A stretch of 23,301 nt of DNA from Acephala macrosclerotiorum (GCA_014904845.1 MU119729.1:1-23301), one strand, 5' to 3'. Positions 10,481 to 22,285 are shown, numbered from the stretch's first letter. Notes: a model not told the origin generated them from the letters alone. Numbers and translations: made by a program.

Positions 10481-11340
10481 AAAAATGAATTATTTTAATA
10501 AACTTTACTAAAAATTGTTTATATGCGATTTGTATATTTTATTTTTTATTATTATTAAAAAAAAATTTAAATTATTAAAAATCGAAAACTAAAAATCAAT
10601 TAATAAAAACTTTTTATTTTAATTGTATTATTCGAGATTAAATAATTTGATTATAAAATTGCGAAATTATAAAAAAATATTAATTTATAAAAATTACATA
10701 TTAAATTATTTGAAATAATTAATATTAAAATAAATATAAAAAAGAAAAAAAAAAACTCGCAATAATTATTTATAATAATTAGTTTTATTTTTAGTAGAAA
10801 TTGAAATATAAAAAAAGAAATTTTAATACAAAAAAAAAAAAAAATTATAATATTAAAAAATAAAATTGTTTTATTGTTTTATATTTTAATTTTAATTTTT
10901 TTGAGAATTGTAATTCGCGAATCGCTCGTAATTGTTTTTAAATTAAAATAATAAAATTAAAATAAATCTCGAATTTCAAAAAATAATACGAAAAAAATTA
11001 AAACAAAAAATTTCAATCGAAAAAAATCGATTAAAAAAATACTTATTTAAAAAATATATTTTATTAAAACGAATAAACGAGTAAAATTTCAAATAAAAAT
11101 TAAAATAAAAATTTTTTTACGAGAAAACGATATAAATAAAAACCAATTTTTAAAACGAATCTCATTTGAAAACAATAATTTAAAAATTCGTATTTTTAAA
11201 TCACTAAATCAATTCTCAATTCAAAAATTAAAATCAACAAATTATTCGCACTAAAATTTACTTTTCTTAGTAAAAAACACTTTTATTCTAATTATACTAT
11301 CGATTTTTTCTAAGAAATTTTCTACAAACAATAAAAATAA
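10481..11340 (+). other. Untranslated leader region of the retrotransposon
   Basis: About 860 bp lie between the primer site and the first readable gag remains. The region is AT-rich with poly-A/T runs, and no frame reads convincingly as protein. A small chance open frame at 11251-11469 on the minus strand lies antisense to early gag and is disregarded. The true gag start may lie anywhere toward the end of this stretch. Confidence 0.5.
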
Positions 11341-13170
11341 TCTTTTAAAAATACAAAACTTCGAAAAATATATACTCGTATTAAAACTATAAATACTTCT
11401 TTTTAAAGTCTTTAAAATACTTTGATTTAAAAAAAACAATATTACGACTTTTTTGAAATAATATAACAATATATACGAAAACTATAAAATTACTTTAAAA
11501 ACTAAAAAAATACGATTTTTACAATATATTAATTCGATTTACAAAAAACAAATTCGATTTATATTAAAATATAATATTGAAAATTATTTAAAAAAAAAGT
11601 TTTATAACGTTTTAAAAAAAAAATTTCGCGAATACAATTAAAAATATTATCGAATAAATATAAAATTTTTATATAAAATCATCGATCAATTTACAAAAAA
11701 TCTTTTAATAATAAAAACGTATATAAATCTATTCAATCGAGTATTTAAAAAATTAATCAAACGAAATAAACTAAATAAACAATATTAAAAACGCGAATTT
11801 ATAAAAAAATTCTCAATATATATTAAAAAACGAATTTTCAAAGAAATCGATTATAAATCGATAGAAATATTTATTTATAATTACAATAAAATGTACGAGA
11901 AAATAATTATTATATATAAATATAAAAAGAAAAAATAACAATACAATGAAATTAATAATTTAAAATACTCGAAAATTTGATAAAAATATTTAAATATTAT
12001 AATACAAAAAATGATTTTAAATGCAATTAATAATTTGCTATTTTTTGTTTTATTCGAATTATTTATAGAAAAAATTCAATAAAAAATATATACAATCGCT
12101 AAAAAAATCTATATCGAATCTCAATTTTCGATTTTACGTACTATTTAAATTCAAAGAATTCAACAAATATTCATATTAAAATTTTTAATTTAAATAAACG
12201 ATTTTATTAAAAAACTGAAAGAATTCTCTTTTTTTTTTCGTATTATTCAACGATTTAAAAATCGTTTTAAACGTTAATACTACGAAAATATCTCAAAAAC
12301 TAAATAATATTATAATTTTTATAAATTAAAATTAAAATTAATTTACTTTTTCACGAGAATATAAACGAAAAAAAAACTTTAATCGAAAACAAAAAAAATA
12401 TAGTAATATAAAAAAAAGCGAATATAAAACTTTATATAATTTAACGTTAATTAAATTTTCGCAAAATATACTATCGATTATTCAAAAAAATACAATAAAA
12501 ATCAATACTATATACAACGATCAATAAAATAAACAATATTATTTCGAATATTTCAAACGAACAAAAAACGAAAAAATCGATTTTTTTATTGATTATTTTT
12601 TCGTAGATTATTATTTACTTATAAATAAACTAATCAATCGTAAATATTACTATTGAAAAAACGATTAATAGTATTATAGTTTTTAGAATCGTAATCGATT
12701 TTTACAATTATTTACATTTAAAAACAATTAATATTAATATAATCAAATTATAAAACAAATAACTAAAAAACTTTTTAATTACAATCTCAATAAACGCTTT
12801 AAAAATACATAGAAAATCTAAAAATTTATTCAATTTATTATTCAAAAAAAAAGTAAAATTAATACTAATAAAAAATTTTTGAAAAAATTAAATTTATTAT
12901 CGCACATTTTCAATAGTAATAATATTAACGTTCAAAGTCTTAATAAAACGACTATTAATAAATTCTACGAAAAATTATCAATAAATACAATAATAATAAA
13001 TACAATAATAATAAACAAATCGAAAAACAAAATTCAAAACATATAAAAAAACTTTCAATAAAAAACAAAAATAAAAAAAAAATATTTAAAAATCGAATTA
13101 CAATAATAAATTTTATAAAGCGCTTAAAACGAAAAACAAAAAAAAATAAACGTAAATTAATCGAAAAATA
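11340..13170 (+). pseudogene. gag: gag remains (capsid and nucleocapsid region)
   Basis: Frame 2 from about 11340 reads through scattered stops as a protein resembling fungal gypsy Gag. A stretch at 11426-11470 (FKKNNITTFLK-stop-YNNI) corresponds to the FxGxNVTxFLxRYxxLC block, with stops where Arg or Trp is expected. Arg- and Lys-rich residues follow. Further on, at 12901-13168, frame 1 is long and nearly open (LSHIFNSNNINVQ, then NKFYEKLS), ending in a Lys/Arg-rich tail typical of a Gag C-terminus. A short duplication (ATAAATACAATAATA type, 12981-13014) lies in this tail. No CCHC knuckle can be read with certainty. Gag would form the particle shell around the RNA. The frame change shows indels as well as point mutation, and no start codon can be assigned. 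Confidence 0.7.
12981..13014. repeat. Short tandem duplication within gag remains
   Basis: AATACAATAATAATA is repeated twice in tandem. If translated it encodes repeated NTIII. Slippage is the likely origin. Confidence 0.6.
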
Positions 13171-13282
13171 AAACTTTAAAACAATAATTTAACACTAAAA
13201 ATAATAATTCTACTAATAAAACTTTATTATGAAAACTTTTTAAAAGTATAATATTACTTCTAAAAATTCAAAAAAAATGAAA

Positions 13283-13813
13283 ATAATTATTAATACTTTG
13301 AAAATATCGAATTTTATTACAATAATTACTAATTAATAATAAAAAAATAATACTCATTATTTGATTTTAATAAATACTAAAATTACTATAATAAAAAAAA
13401 TATTAAAAATCGTTGATTCTATAAAACAACTTTTTTAAAGTTTTTATAAAATATTTAAAAAAACGAATCAATTTATTTTTATTATTAAAAACTTTATAAT
13501 ACTCGAAATTAATCTCATGAAAATCGATTTATCGTTATTAATTAAAAGAAAATATATTATTATTACTTTTAAATTATATTTCAATTTGTTTAAATTAATT
13601 AATTCGAACAAAGAATATAAAATATTAAATATTAAAACGAAATATTATATTGTTTTTATATACATAGTTCAAAATTTCAATAATATTATTATAAACGTCG
13701 AAAATTTTCAATTATTTATTATTATTAAACAAAATTTCGAATTTATTAAAATAGTAATTATAAAAATAAAAATTAAATACGAAATCGAATATAAAATTCT
13801 TTTTTTTTTGTAA
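13283..13813 (+). pseudogene. Retropepsin (aspartic protease) region remains
   Basis: In frame 2, codons at 13361-13387 read LILINTKIT. N-T-K at 13373-13381 is what D-T-G becomes after G-to-A change, so this is the probable active-site motif. The same frame continues, after a few stops, into an uninterrupted 98-codon stretch at 13517-13813, which is the longest surviving open frame in the element. It contains FIIIKQNFEFIK, which could be the remnant of a flap/ILG-type segment. That open frame is a fragment of pol and not a gene of its own. The protease would have cut the Gag-Pol polyprotein. Assignment rests on position between gag and RT and the one motif. Confidence 0.55.
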
Positions 13814-14499
13814 ACAATACAAAAATTTTTTTTTTAAAACAATTATTTATTATTATAATAAAAATACAAATTAAATATAAAAATAATAATTCGTAAAATA
13901 ATATATTTCGAGATTTCAAAAATTTCAATTTTATTTGTACGATTATAATTGTTTTTCTTTTGAAAACTTATTTGCGTCAAATTATTAGAAATCGCTATAT
14001 TTATATATATTCTCGAATCGAAAAAACATCGAAAAAAGAATATAACGCAAGAAATTAAATATTAATATTATTAGAAAACAATACAACGTTAAAACTCACG
14101 AATAATTTTTATATTTTAATGAATTTTTTTTTATTTTTAATTTTTTATCAAATATTTTTAATATTACTTTATATAAAATAAATACAATTAAAGTAAATAT
14201 TATTAATTCAAAGAAAAATACAAATAAAACAATACAAAAAATAAGATTATTTCTTTCGATTTTTTATAAAACGTTTTTTTTTTTAATAGAAAAAAAATAA
14301 ACGAAATTTTAAATAAAAAAACTTTTAATAAAAAAACGAAAAAGTATTTTTTTGTAATAATATTATTATTTTCAAACGTGAATATTATAAAAAAATATTT
14401 GAAAAACGATACAAAATACTAATTATTTTATTTTATTAAAAAAAAACGAAATCGAAAAATTTTCGAATATAAAAACGAAAAAAAAACTCGAATAAAAAA

Positions 14500-15711
14500 A
14501 ATAGTTTTATTATTAAACAATTTTAATTTAAAATTATTCAATATAAATATTAATACGATATATAAATTTAAATTCAAAAAAGTACGATTTATCGATTTAA
14601 TCGACGAAATTAAAAAAACTTTTAAAAAACGAAAAAATTAATTCGAACGATTTAAAATATAAAAAATATTTTAAAAGTATACTAGAAAATATACAAAATA
14701 CTTATTACTATAAATTGTTTTAATACTAAAAAAATTACAATTTATTTTTAAGCGATTAATATTTCTATTTATCAAAAACTAATTATAGAAATTTGAAAAA
14801 AAAATGTTCGATAAAATAATATTTAATCGTAAAAAAATAATAATATTTAATTAAAAAAAAGTTTTTAAAATTTATAAAAATATCAATTTATTTATTCGTA
14901 TTAAAACAATTCAATATACGATATAATAAAAAAAAACTTTTATTATTTTAAAATTTTGTTTTTAATTGTAATAAAAATATTTTAAAAATAATTCGATCGT
15001 AAAATATTCGAAAAAAACAATAATTTTTATTGAAATTTATAGTTTTTAATCGCGAAAAAAATCGTTGAAATTTATTAATTAATTAACGCGATTATAAAAA
15101 TAAACTCGATTACTTTAAAAAACGTTAATATACTTTTTTTTATAAATGAATTTTTTAAAGAATTTATCGAATATTTTTACGTTTTTTTGATAAATTTTTT
15201 TTTTTAAATACGATCAATTTATATTAAACGTTTAAAACAAAAATATAATTACTTTTATAATTTTATTAAAATTTCTACGAATAATAATACTATTTTAAAG
15301 AATAATTAATTCTATAATTCAATTTATTCGAATTATTATAATAATTCTAAAAAACGTATTTTTTAAAATTGTAATATTATTTTTAAATAATATAAAAATC
15401 AAAAAACTTTATATAAATTACAATAACGAATTAATATTTTTAGAAATTTATCGATTCGTTTTTAAATATATTTAAAACTTGAATAAAATATTAAATTAAA
15501 TTAAAAAAATTTAAATTTATATAAAATTCAAATTACAATTTTATTAAAACGAAATAATTATTATTAGTTTTATTTATAATTTTAAAATAAATTAAATATA
15601 ATAATATTTTTGAAATTAAAATTTTTATTAGAATTTGTATTTATTATAAAATATAAATTTAATATTTTAATATTATTATCGAATTATTATATCGATTAAT
15701 TAAAAAAAACA
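14500..15711 (+). pseudogene. Reverse transcriptase remains (gypsy type)
   Basis: ITLKN (15109-15123) followed by INE (15142-15150) matches the gypsy block ITxKNxxPLPxIDE, with Pro to Leu/Phe and Asp to Asn. In frame 2, FLNNIKI at 15380-15400 is the YLDDI catalytic block with both Asp read as Asn. It is followed by NYNNE at 15416-15430 and RFVFKYI, as in many ascomycete gypsy elements. KFKLQFY at 15524-15544 corresponds to the conserved GAKSQFC block. After a shortened, frame-shifted junction near 15590-15610, frame 3 reads FIRICIYYKI at 15624-15653 and LLYRLIKKN ending at 15711, the thumb-connection region. The upstream limit is uncertain; VRFIDLIDEIKKTF near 14580-14625 may be its N-terminal side. 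The two catalytic Asp codons are lost. Confidence 0.9.
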
Positions 15712-16170
15712 AATTTTTCGAATAAAAAAAAAAGTAAAAAATCGTTATAATATTTTTATAAAACAAATTTACGACGATTTTAGTACTTTGTAAAATTTAT
15801 TACGATTTTGTAAATAAATAAAAAATAATTATTCTAAGTATTAATACTAGTCAATAAAAGTATAAAAAAATACTCGATTAATATAATAACAAAAAACGAA
15901 AACAAGTAATTCGATACGAGTTAAAATTTTGAAATATTATTGAACGAAATTATAATACAATAAAAAGAAAATATCGAAGAATTTTGAAGTATTTTCGTAA
16001 GTTATAATTTTGATTATATAGTATTTATTTTATTTTTAAAACGAATATCAATATATTTATCGTTTAATTAAATCGAGTAATAATAAATTTTTTTAGTATT
16101 TTAATTATTCGTTAATTCGTTTGAATACGATTATTCGATTTCGAAATCAAATATATTAAAAAAAAAATTT
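15712..16170 (+). pseudogene. RNase H remains
   Basis: Frame 3 continues from the RT. RYELKF-stop at 15912-15932 corresponds to RYESGLW with TGG turned to TGA. It is followed by N-E-R-N-Y-N-x-x-K-R, matching the family's (E)xxYDAxKRECRG block, then LKYFRKL and an FWLY-like block. LNR at 16068-16076, preceded by TAA at 16065 in place of CAA, matches VAQLNR. RLFDFE at 16128-16145 matches the family's RLFDFEVRHV block. This domain degrades the RNA strand of the hybrid. G is better kept than C here, unlike most of the element, so the plus strand was the C-to-T target in this segment. Confidence 0.88.
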
Positions 16171-16299
16171 ATATTACTATAAACGGATTATTCAAAAAAC
16201 CGCGAATAAAAAACGATAATTCAAAGAAAAAAACAAATATCAATAAATTTATTACAATTGAATTTAATTGTATTAAAATAATTCTAATTTCGATCAAAA

Positions 16300-18030
16300 A
16301 ACGCAAAATTAATCGAAAGATTAAAAATAAATCGTTTGTAATTGAAAATAAATACGTAATACGAAAATATTTATTTGAATTATTAGATTAAATTTGAAAG
16401 AATTTCTTTAAATTCAATATTTTTAGTTTTCAATTTTCGATATCGATCGCATTTTTCGTATACGTTATATTAATCGCTTTTTTTAAAATCAATAAATTAC
16501 TAAATAATAACAATAATAATAATATTATTTTTTTTTTAATAATAATTATTCGAACTATTCTCAAAATATTACTTAGTATTTAACAATTTTAAAACGATTA
16601 AAATAATTTTCAAAAATAAAATTTCGCAAATTAATTTAAAAATTTATTAATTATAATATTCAAAATAAAATACTATAAAAAAATACTATTAAATTCTATT
16701 TATTTCGATTTATTTTAAACGATTTAAAATAATATATAATAATTATAATTGAATTATATAATAAATTCAAATATATTAAAAAAAAAAATATTTATTATCG
16801 AATAATTAATTAATATTACTAAAAAAAATACTATAAAAACATTCGAGATTTTGTAGTAAATTATAACAATTATTAATACAAAAACCAAAAAAAATACGAA
16901 AAAACCTTGTATTTTTAAAAAATAATTTTATTATTTTATTACATTGAAATAAATATAATTAAATTCTCGTAATATAAAATATTCGACAATTTGATTATAA
17001 TATGAAATAATTTTTTCGATTGAATTAAAATCAAACCAATAAAAAATCCGATTTCTAAAAAAATTATTAAATTTATTTATAATAATATTATTTGCAAATA
17101 CAACGTTTTCAATTATATAAAATTGAACGAAAAACTCGAATTCAAAAAAACTATTATCAAAAAATTAAATAAACTCAAAATTAAACGAATTATTATTTTT
17201 ATATACAATTCGAAAATAAATAAAATAATTGAGTAAAAATATTAATTTATTATTATCACATTAATTACTTTGATAAAAAAAAAGCAAAAAAAACTAATTA
17301 GAATACTTATTAATTGTTTTTTTTACAAATCGAACGATTATTTATAAATTAATTAAATATATATTATTTTATATAATTTATAGTAAAAAAATTGTTTTAT
17401 TTATTAAAATTCGATTTTTTATTTAAAAAACTTTCAATTAAAATAAAATATATAATCGATCAAAGTTTTTTAAATTGAGAATTAAATAAATTAAAATGCG
17501 AAACGAAAATATAAAAAAATCGAAATTAAAAAAAAAATACAATTATAAATAAAATCAAATATATTTCGATATTTATTATTAAATACGAAAAAAATCAATT
17601 CGAAAAAAGAATTTCGTTTTAATATATAATATTAAATTCATTAATTAAAATATATTTAAAAATATTAAATTATTATACAAATAATTGAATTTATATCGAA
17701 TTTATTAAATAAATCAATTGAAAAAAAATTATTTACTCGAAAAAATAAACGAAATAATAATTCAAAAATTATATACTAAAAATCGTTTAAAAAAATTCGT
17801 TAAAAAAAATAAATATTAAAATTTTTTAAATAATAATAAAAACGAAAATACTATTGAATTTATTGATTTCAATAATAATAAAAATACAAATACAAAAAAA
17901 AAAACGATTAAAAAATTTCGTAATAAATAAAATATTTAAAAAATTGAAAAAAAAATTAAAATTGTAATTCGTGTTTTTAAATTCAATAAAATCGAAAAAA
18001 ACAAATATATACGATTTTTTGAAAATTAAA
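16300..18030 (+). pseudogene. Integrase remains with D-D-35-E core and GPY/F module
   Basis: In frame 2, FFD at 17012-17020 followed by a stop in place of Trp, then IKIKPIKN, fits the DxxxWxExxPxxN block after the first catalytic Asp. IICKYNVF near 17085-17110 fits ICRHGxF. LNEKLEF at 17123-17143 fits the VDGGxEF block with the second Asp read as Asn at 17126. Glu in IIE at 17231-17233 lies 35 codons later, the D-D-35-E spacing. In frame 3, NRTI at 17328-17339 fits DRTT. YK-stop-LNLYR at 17676-17699 is the remnant of YxWLGPYR, the GPY/F module. NRLKKF at 17781-17798 closes the domain. I do not see a chromodomain. The zinc-binding HHCC region, expected around 16400-16900, cannot be read confidently. 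Confidence 0.87.
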
Positions 18031-20048
18031 TAAATAAAAAAAATTTATTAAATTTTAAAATAATAACGATTTTTTAATCGAAAAAAAATTATTTACTTTT
18101 TTTTTATTTATAATAATTTGATTTTTTTATCGATTTTCTTTAAAATACTTTTATTTATTTTAATAAACTTTATTTATACTTTAAAAATTTTAATTTTTTT
18201 TTTATTGTAATTAAAACGATTTTATTATATAAAAAAATAAAATTATATTATTTTTTTTTTCTTTAGAAAATTTTAAAAAATTTTAATTTTTAAAATCTAT
18301 AAAAAACATTTTTTAATATATTCGAGTATTTTTAAATATATTTTAATACATTTAAATATATTTAAATTATATTTAATTACATTCAAATTATACAAATATT
18401 TATTAATACAATATTTACTATAATTTATAAAAAAACTTTTTTTAATTTTTTTTTTTTTTTTTTTTAAAATTTTTCAATTACAATTTTTCAATTTTATATC
18501 AATTCAAAAACTATAATTTCTTTTTAATATTATTTATTTCTTTTTTCATTTCTTTAAAATTTTAATTTGTATTATTTTACATATAAACAATTTTATTAAT
18601 CGAATATACTTTATTTATTTAAATATTTTACAACGATTTTTTTTAAAAATTTATATATATTTTTTTTATAAAAACAATTTATAAATATTTACTTTTTTTA
18701 TTTTTTTCTTTTCAAAATTCATTTAATACGTTTTATAAAAAATTAATATAAAACTATTTATTTAAAATTTTTAAATTTTTTTATTCGAAATTAATATTAT
18801 AATATTTTAATTACATATATTAATATATTTTAAAAAACTTTTTTTATAAAAATAAATAAATCTCGCAATTTTCAATTATTTAAAACACAAAAATATTTAT
18901 TTACTTTTTTTATATAATTTTTTTACAAATATAAAAATTTATAATTTTTTTCAATTTTATTAATAAATTTTTTCTTTTTAAATTTACGTGTTTTTTATTT
19001 TCAAAATTCAATCAATTTATTACATTATTTTTTTATATACAAATTTTATAATTTCAATTTTTACTTTTGAAATTCTTATAATATTACTATTATATCTCAA
19101 AAAAATACTTTATTAAATCTCGAAAATACGAATTTTATACACAAAAAACGAAACGAAAATAATTATAATACGTTTATATAAATCGTATAATACGATTTCA
19201 ATAATCTATAAAAAACTATTAACAAATTACTATTTAAAAAAAAAGTAATTACAATTAATAATATTAATAATAAACTTATAAAAATCAAAAACGTAATAAA
19301 AAAAATTTTAATTAAATAAAAAAAAAAAATTGAAAATAGTATTATTTTAAAATTTTTTAAAATTTTTTTAAAATAATATATAGTTTTAAATAAAAACTTT
19401 TTCTTTGAAATAAACAAAATTAAAAAATCGCGTATTACATTTTAATAAATTTAATTTAATCTAATCAAAACTTTTAATAGTGTATTTAAATACTATAATT
19501 AGAAAATTTTTTTTCGAATTTAAATATTTAAATAATTCATTGAAAATTTTATTAATAGATTTTACAATAAATATATATACTAAAAACTCGAATAAATATT
19601 CTATATAAAACGTTTTATATCTCGTAAAATCATTAGAGTTATTAATATAATCATTATTAAAAAAAACAAAATTTATAATACGTTATTTACAAAAATACTT
19701 TTTCAATTTATCGATTATAAAAAAACGTTAATATATTTAAAAAATGCGAATAACAATTTAATAATTATAGATTTAAATAAAATAAACTTAAAAAAATTGC
19801 ATTTTACTTTTTACTTTTACGAATTTTTAATAACTAAAAAATATATTAAAAATTTTTTCTCAATTTTTACGAATAAATTTAAAAAATAATCAATTATTAT
19901 TATTAATAATATAAATATTCGAAGTATCAAATCTTAAAAAACTATTAATACTAATATTTTATTTCTTTAAACAATTTTATTAACTAGTAATAATAATAAC
20001 AATAATAATAACAACGATAATAATATTATTATTATTAGTTCTTTTATA
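18031..20048 (+). other. Post-pol region of the retrotransposon, no readable gene
   Basis: About 2 kb follow the integrase end. The region is rich in T and C on the plus strand and very poor in G outside CpG. It contains loose AAATATATTT-like repetition near 18320-18400. An 84-codon minus-strand open frame at 19163-19417 encodes almost only Phe, Ile, Leu and Lys, which is what AT-rich junk yields, and I do not accept it. It could be an extended 3' untranslated region or the upstream part of a decayed extra ORF. Confidence 0.5.
19986..20038. repeat. TAA/AAC-type trinucleotide microsatellite
   Basis: Imperfect runs of TAA and AACAAT-type triplets give way to ATT triplets, so the tract is also close to an inverted repeat. 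It is a simple repeat. Confidence 0.7.
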
Positions 20049-21570
20049 TAAAATTTTTTATTTTCTCAAATTTTTCAAATTTTTCAAATTTTTCAATTCG
20101 TTTTTTTTTTCGTTTTAATTTCTATATTAATCAAACTCAAAAAATTTACTACTAATAATAAAAAATACTACAATATATTTATATTTACATTAAAAAAACA
20201 CAAAATTATTACTATTTTATTACAATTTAATACTATTTTATTTCAATCAATTTACGAATTTCAATCAAATAATATATATTCAATAATTGATTATACGTAC
20301 AATATAAATAGTACTTAGAAATCAAACGTTGCTTTTTTTGACATTTTAAATTTCACTAATTACATTAAAATTTTAAATACTATTTACAATATTTATAAAT
20401 ATTTGTTCACTAAACAATTTTATCAAATTTATTATATAATATTTTACGAAAATCTCGATTTACATTTTAAAAACAATGAAAAACAAATTAAAATTATAAA
20501 AATACAATTATTCAAAATTTATAAATTGTATATTAAAAAAAAAAATTTTCAATTCGTTTAAATTTATTTTAATACTCGTTTTTAATTTATAAATATTTTT
20601 ACTATTTTTTAATATAAACAAAAAACGTTAACAAAAAATCGATTTCAATTTTCGCGAATTTTTATCGTTTTTATATTTATTTTTTCAATTAAATCGTTTA
20701 TTAATCTAAAAATTAAAATAATTTTTATTTTACAAAATTTTTTTAAATAAACAAAAAAAAAAAATATTTTATTACTTTTTCTCAAAAAAATTAATATATT
20801 GAAATTTTATTATCAATGAACTCTTTTTAATGAATTTTTTTTTCTATATAATACGTATTTTTTTTTTATCGTTCAATTTTTATAAATAGACTTTAAATTG
20901 TAATTATTATTTTATCGATTTTTTAAAAATTATTTTTTTCATTTTATTATTTTTTCTCAATTTATTAAATTTTATCAAAACAATAAAATTAATTAATTCT
21001 TTTACAAAAAAAAAATAATTATATTTCAAAACTCAAATTTATTATATATTAAATTTTTCTTTTCTAATAAATCTCAAATAATTTATTCGCAATTCAATAA
21101 TTATAAAAAAACAATAAATTAATTATTTCGATTTTCTAAAAAAAACTACTTAAATAAATCTCTTTTTTAATATTGAAAATCGAACTTTAATTAAAGATCT
21201 CTTAAAATAAACTCAATTAAATATTATAAAAAAAAAATCTCAAAAATTAAAATTATACGTCTATAAAACAAAAACTTTTATCGATCGAAAATACATTAAA
21301 AATCTCAAAAATTTTAATTTTTTTATTTTACTTTTTGTAAATTTAATACTTATTAATACTAACAAAAAAATTATCAATAATATTATCTATGAAAAACTCA
21401 AAAAAATTTATAATAAATTTTAAATTTTTTTCAAAAATCGATTTCGAGAATTTTTTAACAATAAATTTTTTTTTAATAATATTCAATTTAAAAAAATCGA
21501 CGCAATTTTCAATATAATTCATTGTATGAAATCTTTAAATTATTTTATTATTCGATATAAAATTTCTTAA
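20049..21570 (+). pseudogene. Possible decayed extra ORF downstream of pol
   Basis: From 20049 frame 3 stays open with a single stop (TAG at 20312) to about 20560 and continues with scattered stops to 21123. Frame 1 then takes over, for example at 21181-21570, with stretches such as KLYVYKTKTFIDRKYIK and IFNIIHCMKSLNYF that look like real protein with mixed residues. The opposite strand is full of stops. Early on, a 9-bp repeat (20067-20093) would encode QIF repeats. I do not recognise a family: no env, chromodomain or RNase motif was found. G depletion with C retention on this strand lowers the stop frequency, so part of the openness may be compositional. Regard it as a candidate only. Confidence 0.33.
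20067..20093. repeat. CAAATTTTT x3 minisatellite
   Basis: Three perfect tandem copies of the 9-bp unit CAAATTTTT occur at 20067, 20076 and 20085, followed by a diverged CAATTCG. The unit is in phase with the possible extra ORF. Confidence 0.8.
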
Positions 21571-22020
21571 TAATTAAATTATTAAAACTCGTTTAATAAT
21601 AAATATTTATATATTTATTAATAAAAATAAATTATAATTTAAATCAAATTAATTTTTCGATATTTTGAAATAAAAAAAATAAAAATATTTTCTAATAATA
21701 AATCTTTTTTTAAATGCGAAACTAAAAAATTAATAACGTTTATAGAAAATAATTAAAAGTATTTAATTATTTCTAACGATAAATTTGAATTTAAAATTCG
21801 TTTGTTTTTTTTCTCTTTATTAAATTCTAAAAAAAAAAAAAAATAAATTACAAAAAAATTTAATACTAATAAAAATATTAAAAAGATTATTAAATTTTTG
21901 AAAAAAAATAATAATAATTTAAAAAATCTCGAACTTTGAAATTTTTACTTAAAACGAGTTTTTTTTTTTTTTAGTTTTTTTTTTCGAGACTCAAAATAAA
22001 CTCATTATATAAAAAAACGA

Positions 22021-22280
22021 TTATAATAAAACTATATACTTTCTCTTTAAAAATTCTTATAAATAACTAATTTCGAGAGCAATACTAATCACGTATTTTC
22101 TAGTATATAAAAAATTTTCATTTATTATAAACTAATTAATAATTCTTTTTATTTCTATTTTAATTAATTGATTAATTAATTTACGAATTACGAATTACTT
22201 CGAATAAATCTAATTTACTAATTAAAACGAATTGATCTACGATTGGACTTTTTTATTTTGTATTTTATTATTTTTTTACA
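22021..22280 (+). repeat. 3' LTR
   Basis: It is the same length as the 5' LTR and aligns with no gap. The TATA box (from 22104) and E-box remnant (22088-22095) are in the same places. It is preceded by ATAAAAAAACGA (22009-22020), the position of the polypurine tract that primes plus-strand synthesis, probably altered by mutation. It ends in TTTTTTTACA. Confidence 0.92.
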
Positions 22281-22285
22281 ATATA

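Larger units (their letters stand above)
13270..18030 (+). pseudogene. pol: pol remains: PR-RT-RNase H-IN polyprotein
   Basis: Domains follow each other on the plus strand in the order protease, reverse transcriptase, RNase H, integrase, which is the Ty3/gypsy order. Reading frame changes from 2 (PR, RT palm) to 1 or 3 and back (RNase H in frame 3, integrase core in frame 2, C-terminus in frame 3), so several indels accompany the point mutations. Substitutions relative to family consensus are the ones C-to-T/G-to-A predicts: Pro to Leu/Phe, Asp to Asn, Gly to Lys/Asn/Ser, Trp and Gln to stop. Arg codons of the CGN type are relatively well kept, matching CpG sparing. The polyprotein would have copied the RNA and inserted the cDNA; none of it can be functional now. 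Confidence 0.9.
10199..22285 (+). mobile_element. Dead Ty3/gypsy LTR retrotransposon (12.1 kb) with possible target duplication
   Basis: Two 260-bp direct LTRs (10204-10463 and 22021-22280) bound an internal region with a primer-binding site and, on the plus strand in gypsy order, remains of gag, protease, reverse transcriptase, RNase H and integrase. ATATA occurs immediately outside both LTRs (10199-10203, 22281-22285); in such AT-rich DNA this match is weak. RNase H before integrase plus a GPY/F module places it in Ty3/gypsy (Metaviridae), and the wording of the RT and RNase H remains resembles elements common in filamentous ascomycetes. Every frame is broken by stops explained by C-to-T or G-to-A change (CAA to TAA, TGG to TGA). 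It is less saturated than its flanks, so it inserted later. At 12 kb it is long for the group because about 4 kb follows pol. Confidence 0.93.

Noticed and set aside
11251..11469. 72-codon minus-strand open frame
   Set aside because: It is antisense to the gag remains, and its residues are nearly all Phe, Leu, Ile, Lys and Ser. It is a shadow of C-retaining, G-poor sequence.
13517..13813. 98-codon plus-strand open frame as an independent gene
   Set aside because: It shares the frame of the DTG-like protease motif upstream and lies between gag and RT, so it is a fragment of pol. It is annotated there.
19163..19417. 84-codon minus-strand open frame resembling a membrane protein
   Set aside because: The Phe/Ile/Leu richness follows from base composition. 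It has no start context or neighbours, and lies antisense in a dead retrotransposon.
10204..22280. Ty1/copia or LINE identity for the element
   Set aside because: LTRs exclude a LINE. Integrase lies after RNase H, and a GPY/F remnant is present, so it is Ty3/gypsy.
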